A stretch of DNA of 64,000 nucleotides from Robiginitomaculum sp. (GTDB taxonomy: Bacteria > Pseudomonadota > Alphaproteobacteria > Caulobacterales > Maricaulaceae), in assembly GCA_021776565.1 (NCBI GenBank), contig JAJFFQ010000051.1, forward strand, positions 1 to 64,000, read 5' to 3'. The position numbers and the translations under genes are program-made. Shown one piece after another: positions 61,701-64,000 of this stretch; within the stretch, counting starts at the first letter, position 1; the number at the start of each line of letters is the position of its first letter. A model generated the notes under the pieces. That model was not told where the DNA came from. It made no database searches and saw nothing but the letters and a program-made list of their open reading frames with translations.

Positions 61701-61772
61701 AATAACCCTTGTTTTAACATATGGAGCAAATGTGTTGCAAAAAATGAAAAATTATAACATGTTTGGCGCATT

Positions 61773-62882
61773 ATGTTAAACCCCAGCTATATTATACCTT
61801 TATTGCCGCCAAAAGTAGAATTGGAAACTAGGGTGGTTTTGAAGGCCTTGTCAAAAGCCCACCGACCTTTGGCAGAATTGAAAGGGCGTGCGGTTGCAAT
61901 TCCCAATCAAGCTATATTGATAAATACACTAACTCTACAAGAAGCAAAAGCTAGCTCTGAAATTGAAAATATTGTGACGACTCAGGATGAGTTATTTCAA
62001 GTTGACTTGTTTCCTGGAAACTCAGGACCATCAAATGCCAAAGAAGTTGCCCTTTACCGCGACGCTATCTGGCAAGGGATGGAAGATATGAAAAAGCATA
62101 ACGGGATTCTTAGAAATAGTGCGATGGTACGGATATTCCAGCTTCTAAAAAATCGTAATGATGGTTTTCGAGTTCTACCAGGAACAGCCTTGTTAAATGA
62201 CCAGACTGGAGAAACTGTTTATGTGCCGCCGCAAAACGCAACAGAGATAGCCAATCATATGGCGCAACTGGAGGTTTTCATCAATGATGACAGCTTGTCT
62301 GACCTTGATCCACTAATCAAAATGGCAATCGTTCACCACCAGTTTGAAAGTATTCATCCGTTTCCTGACGGGAATGGACGTATTGGGCGTATCCTCAACG
62401 TGCTTTACCTGACTAAAACAGAGCTTTTGGATATTCCAATCCTCTATCTCAGCCGTTACATCACTCAAACCAAAAATGAGTACTACCGGTTACTCCAAGA
62501 CGTGCGGGATACGAATGGTTCCGTTGACGCTTGGGAAGCGTGGGTACTCTACATTCTGGAAGCCGTTGCTGTGACGGCTAGGCTTACACTAGATATAATC
62601 GAGGGCTTACGCACACTCATGGCTGATTACAAACACCGCATGCGTAAAAACCTACCAAAACTCTATTCTCAAGACCTGCTCAACAATTTATTTCGCCATC
62701 CGTATACCCGAATTGATTATGTCATGAAGGATTTGGGCGTGGCACGGCAAACTGCTGCAAAATATTTGGATCAACTAGCGGTGGAAAATTTTGTCGAAAA
62801 GCACCAGTCTGGCCGAAATAATTATTATATCAACATGCCGTTGCTTAATCTTTTTTTGACGGCATCAAGTGGAGAATTATAG
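61773..62882 (+). CDS. Class II Fic AMP-transferase with C-terminal winged helix
   Basis: A 369-residue Fic protein that would transfer AMP from ATP to hydroxyl side chains of target proteins. The full active motif HPFPDGNGRIGR is present (catalytic His195). The N-terminal inhibitory helix motif (S/T)xxxE(G/N) appears as SSEIEN (Ser61, Glu65, Asn66), so the protein is self-inhibited, class II. The C-terminus is a winged helix (YTRIDYVMKDLGVARQTAAKYLDQLAVENFVEKH). Layout and length match SoFic of Shewanella. The gene is AT-rich and has AT-rich flanks, unlike its GT neighbours, suggesting acquisition. Confidence 0.92.
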   Translation: MLNPSYIIPLLPPKVELETRVVLKALSKAHRPLAELKGRAVAIPNQAILINTLTLQEAKASSEIENIVTTQDELFQVDLFPGNSGPSNAKEVALYRDAIWQGMEDMKKHNGILRNSAMVRIFQLLKNRNDGFRVLPGTALLNDQTGETVYVPPQNATEIANHMAQLEVFINDDSLSDLDPLIKMAIVHHQFESIHPFPDGNGRIGRILNVLYLTKTELLDIPILYLSRYITQTKNEYYRLLQDVRDTNGSVDAWEAWVLYILEAVAVTARLTLDIIEGLRTLMADYKHRMRKNLPKLYSQDLLNNLFRHPYTRIDYVMKDLGVARQTAAKYLDQLAVENFVEKHQSGRNNYYINMPLLNLFLTASSGEL

Positions 62883-62956
62883 GGTTGGTCTTGATTGAAT
62901 ATTTGCCAGAATTTGTGCTAGTCCATGCGAATATGGCCCGAGAAAGGATATAGTTT

Positions 62957-63928
62957 ATGAGTGCTGGCGCTCTCGTTATCTGTTTTGGGCCTTTGGGCAG
63001 ACTGATCGACGCCATGGCGGCCGTGCAGCGTCTGCGTGCACAAAACACCCATGAGCGTCTGACCTTGTTGACCGTGCCCAAGTTTGCCGATCTGGCCAAG
63101 TCGTCATCCTTGTTTGACGATGTCAGTACCGTTGATTTATGGCAAAATCCCAATGCGCTGCGCTCTCTGGTTCAGGCACTGAAAAAACGACGCTTTGAAC
63201 GCATTTATGATCTGGAAAGATCAACACGCACCCGGCAGTTACAAAACGCCTTTGGCGCTTTCAGCCCGCCTTTTGCCGGCGCGGCAAAGCGATCAAAATG
63301 GAAGCTTGCAACGCTCCCGCCACACCCGCTGGATGGCGATGCGGCACTGCTTGATCTTGTTGGCGTTGGGGGGACTACGCCTGGCCCCGCCCCTGGCCCC
63401 GATGGGGCATGGCTACTGCGTCGCCATGCCGGTGCGCCCAGTTTGGAGCCAGCATTTTTCGGGCTGGAGCAACATTATGTGCTACTTAATTTATCACGTG
63501 AAAATGAGGGGCCGTGCTGGCCTGTCTCGCAATTCACCGCCCTGGCACGCGGTGTTGTCGAGACGGGTATGGGCTGCGCACTCATCGGCACCATTGATGA
63601 TCGGGCCTGCGCCCGCGAAGTGGTGCAGGTTGATACCCGGATCAAGGATTTGTGCGCTCGTGCCGATTATTACCAGTTTGCAGCCCTGGGTGCGCGGGCC
63701 AAAGCTGTGGTTGGTCATGCTGATGGGGCGGCCCGGCTAAGCTGCGCGGTGGGCGCACGCACCATCACCCTGCATGAAGGCCATGAGGATGCCAATGCCA
63801 ATGCGCCAAGAGGGCGCGGTGCCGTTGCCCTGGTCAGTCCTAGCCTGGATGCGCTTCCGGCACGTTCAGTTCTTGAGGTGTTGGGCATGTTTGGCGCAAT
63901 GGAACGCACTCAGAATCGCAAAAAGTGA
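62957..63928 (+). CDS. Glycosyltransferase family 9
   Basis: A 323-residue GT-B enzyme of the heptosyltransferase family. N-terminal ALVICFGPLGRLIDAMAAVQRLRA replaces the usual GxxGD start. Further: FERIYDLERSTRTRQLQNAFGAF, HYVLLNLSRENEGPCWPVSQFTALARGV and AVVGHADGAARLSCAVGARTITLHEGHEDAN, which is the donor-site end of the family. Likely works on lipopolysaccharide core. Its expected partner, the GT4 gene, lies upstream beyond the Fic gene. The last 72 bases of the window hold no recognisable gene. Confidence 0.83.
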   Translation: MSAGALVICFGPLGRLIDAMAAVQRLRAQNTHERLTLLTVPKFADLAKSSSLFDDVSTVDLWQNPNALRSLVQALKKRRFERIYDLERSTRTRQLQNAFGAFSPPFAGAAKRSKWKLATLPPHPLDGDAALLDLVGVGGTTPGPAPGPDGAWLLRRHAGAPSLEPAFFGLEQHYVLLNLSRENEGPCWPVSQFTALARGVVETGMGCALIGTIDDRACAREVVQVDTRIKDLCARADYYQFAALGARAKAVVGHADGAARLSCAVGARTITLHEGHEDANANAPRGRGAVALVSPSLDALPARSVLEVLGMFGAMERTQNRKK

Positions 63929-64000
63929 TTTGCGTGCTTGATCCCCCGCCCACCTTTCTTCATAAAGCCGGTTCTACAGACTGCATTGTCGAGAATCGTG

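Noticed and set aside
1-64000. CRISPR arrays, rRNA genes, prophage modules
   Set aside because: No regular direct repeats with spacers, no rRNA sequence and no phage structural genes were seen.

Overview
The window reads as chromosomal DNA of an alphaproteobacterium. Three things point there: ubiquinone synthesis by a Coq7-type hydroxylase; gene blocks that are familiar from this class (CCA transferase-DUF6111-NUDIX-DUF1285-MoxR-DUF58-DUF4159; comF-grxC-nitrilase-DUF1178; ppiC upstream of secA; rsmI-LpoA-YraN-BON-gshB; rsmB-DUF1674-GST-queG); and a palindromic repeat at 11.1 kb of the kind scattered through many alphaproteobacterial genomes. Base composition is intermediate, and several short stretches are clearly more AT-rich. 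The sequence alone does not fix the order or genus.

Layout. 0-0.4 kb: the edge of an IS256-like element next to a broken small membrane-protein gene. 0.4-9.9 kb: RNA and nucleotide housekeeping on the minus strand facing a four-gene MoxR/DUF58/BatA-DUF4159/vWA envelope machine on the plus strand. 9.9-11.2 kb: an AT-rich accessory pocket with a ParDE toxin-antitoxin pair, a zinc-ribbon membrane protein and a palindromic repeat. 11.2-16 kb: housekeeping operon, ending with mutT whose stop overlaps the start of a 58-residue Flp pilin gene. 16-21.7 kb: secA, an outer-membrane protein, coq7, dsbB, a YqaA-type membrane protein and tRNA-Leu(CAA). 21.8-25.5 kb: 7TMR-DISM hybrid histidine kinase, a PseMT-like methyltransferase and a copper-chaperone lipoprotein. 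25.5-31.1 kb: M48 lipoprotein protease, gshB, DolP-like BON lipoprotein, yraN, rsmI and an LpoA-like lipoprotein. 31.1-34.2 kb: a secreted beta-propeller protein divergent from a membrane-anchored CadC-like/TPR regulator. 34.2-38.6 kb: hemW, rdgB, a DUF2975/XRE pair, purH.

38.6-51.6 kb looks accessory. It holds two orphan secreted proteins, an M13 peptidase lipoprotein, a complete tripartite RND efflux operon, a two-domain HxlR-like regulator facing a VOC protein, a repeat-rich noncoding stretch, and an orphan secreted protein of about 529 residues. 51.6-58.2 kb returns to conserved genes: DUF938 methyltransferase, heparinase-family protein, a glycine-zipper lipoprotein, rsmB, DUF1674, GST, queG. 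58.2-64 kb has small periplasmic proteins, an ABHD10-like hydrolase, and GT4 and GT9 glycosyltransferases separated by a low-GC Fic AMP-transferase gene.

The most interesting observation is in the orphan secreted protein at 49913-51502. Its last ~85 residues match, by eye, the Cys-rich WxxW module of gel-forming mucins and CILP (WTAW, then VECR, GGVCRNAEQ, CKDYEVRFLCP). This is pattern recognition without a database search. Other points of interest are the MutT-Flp overlap, the split CadC/TPR-propeller pair, the tandem HxlR protein with a palindrome over its own start, and the Fic gene inserted between two glycosyltransferases.
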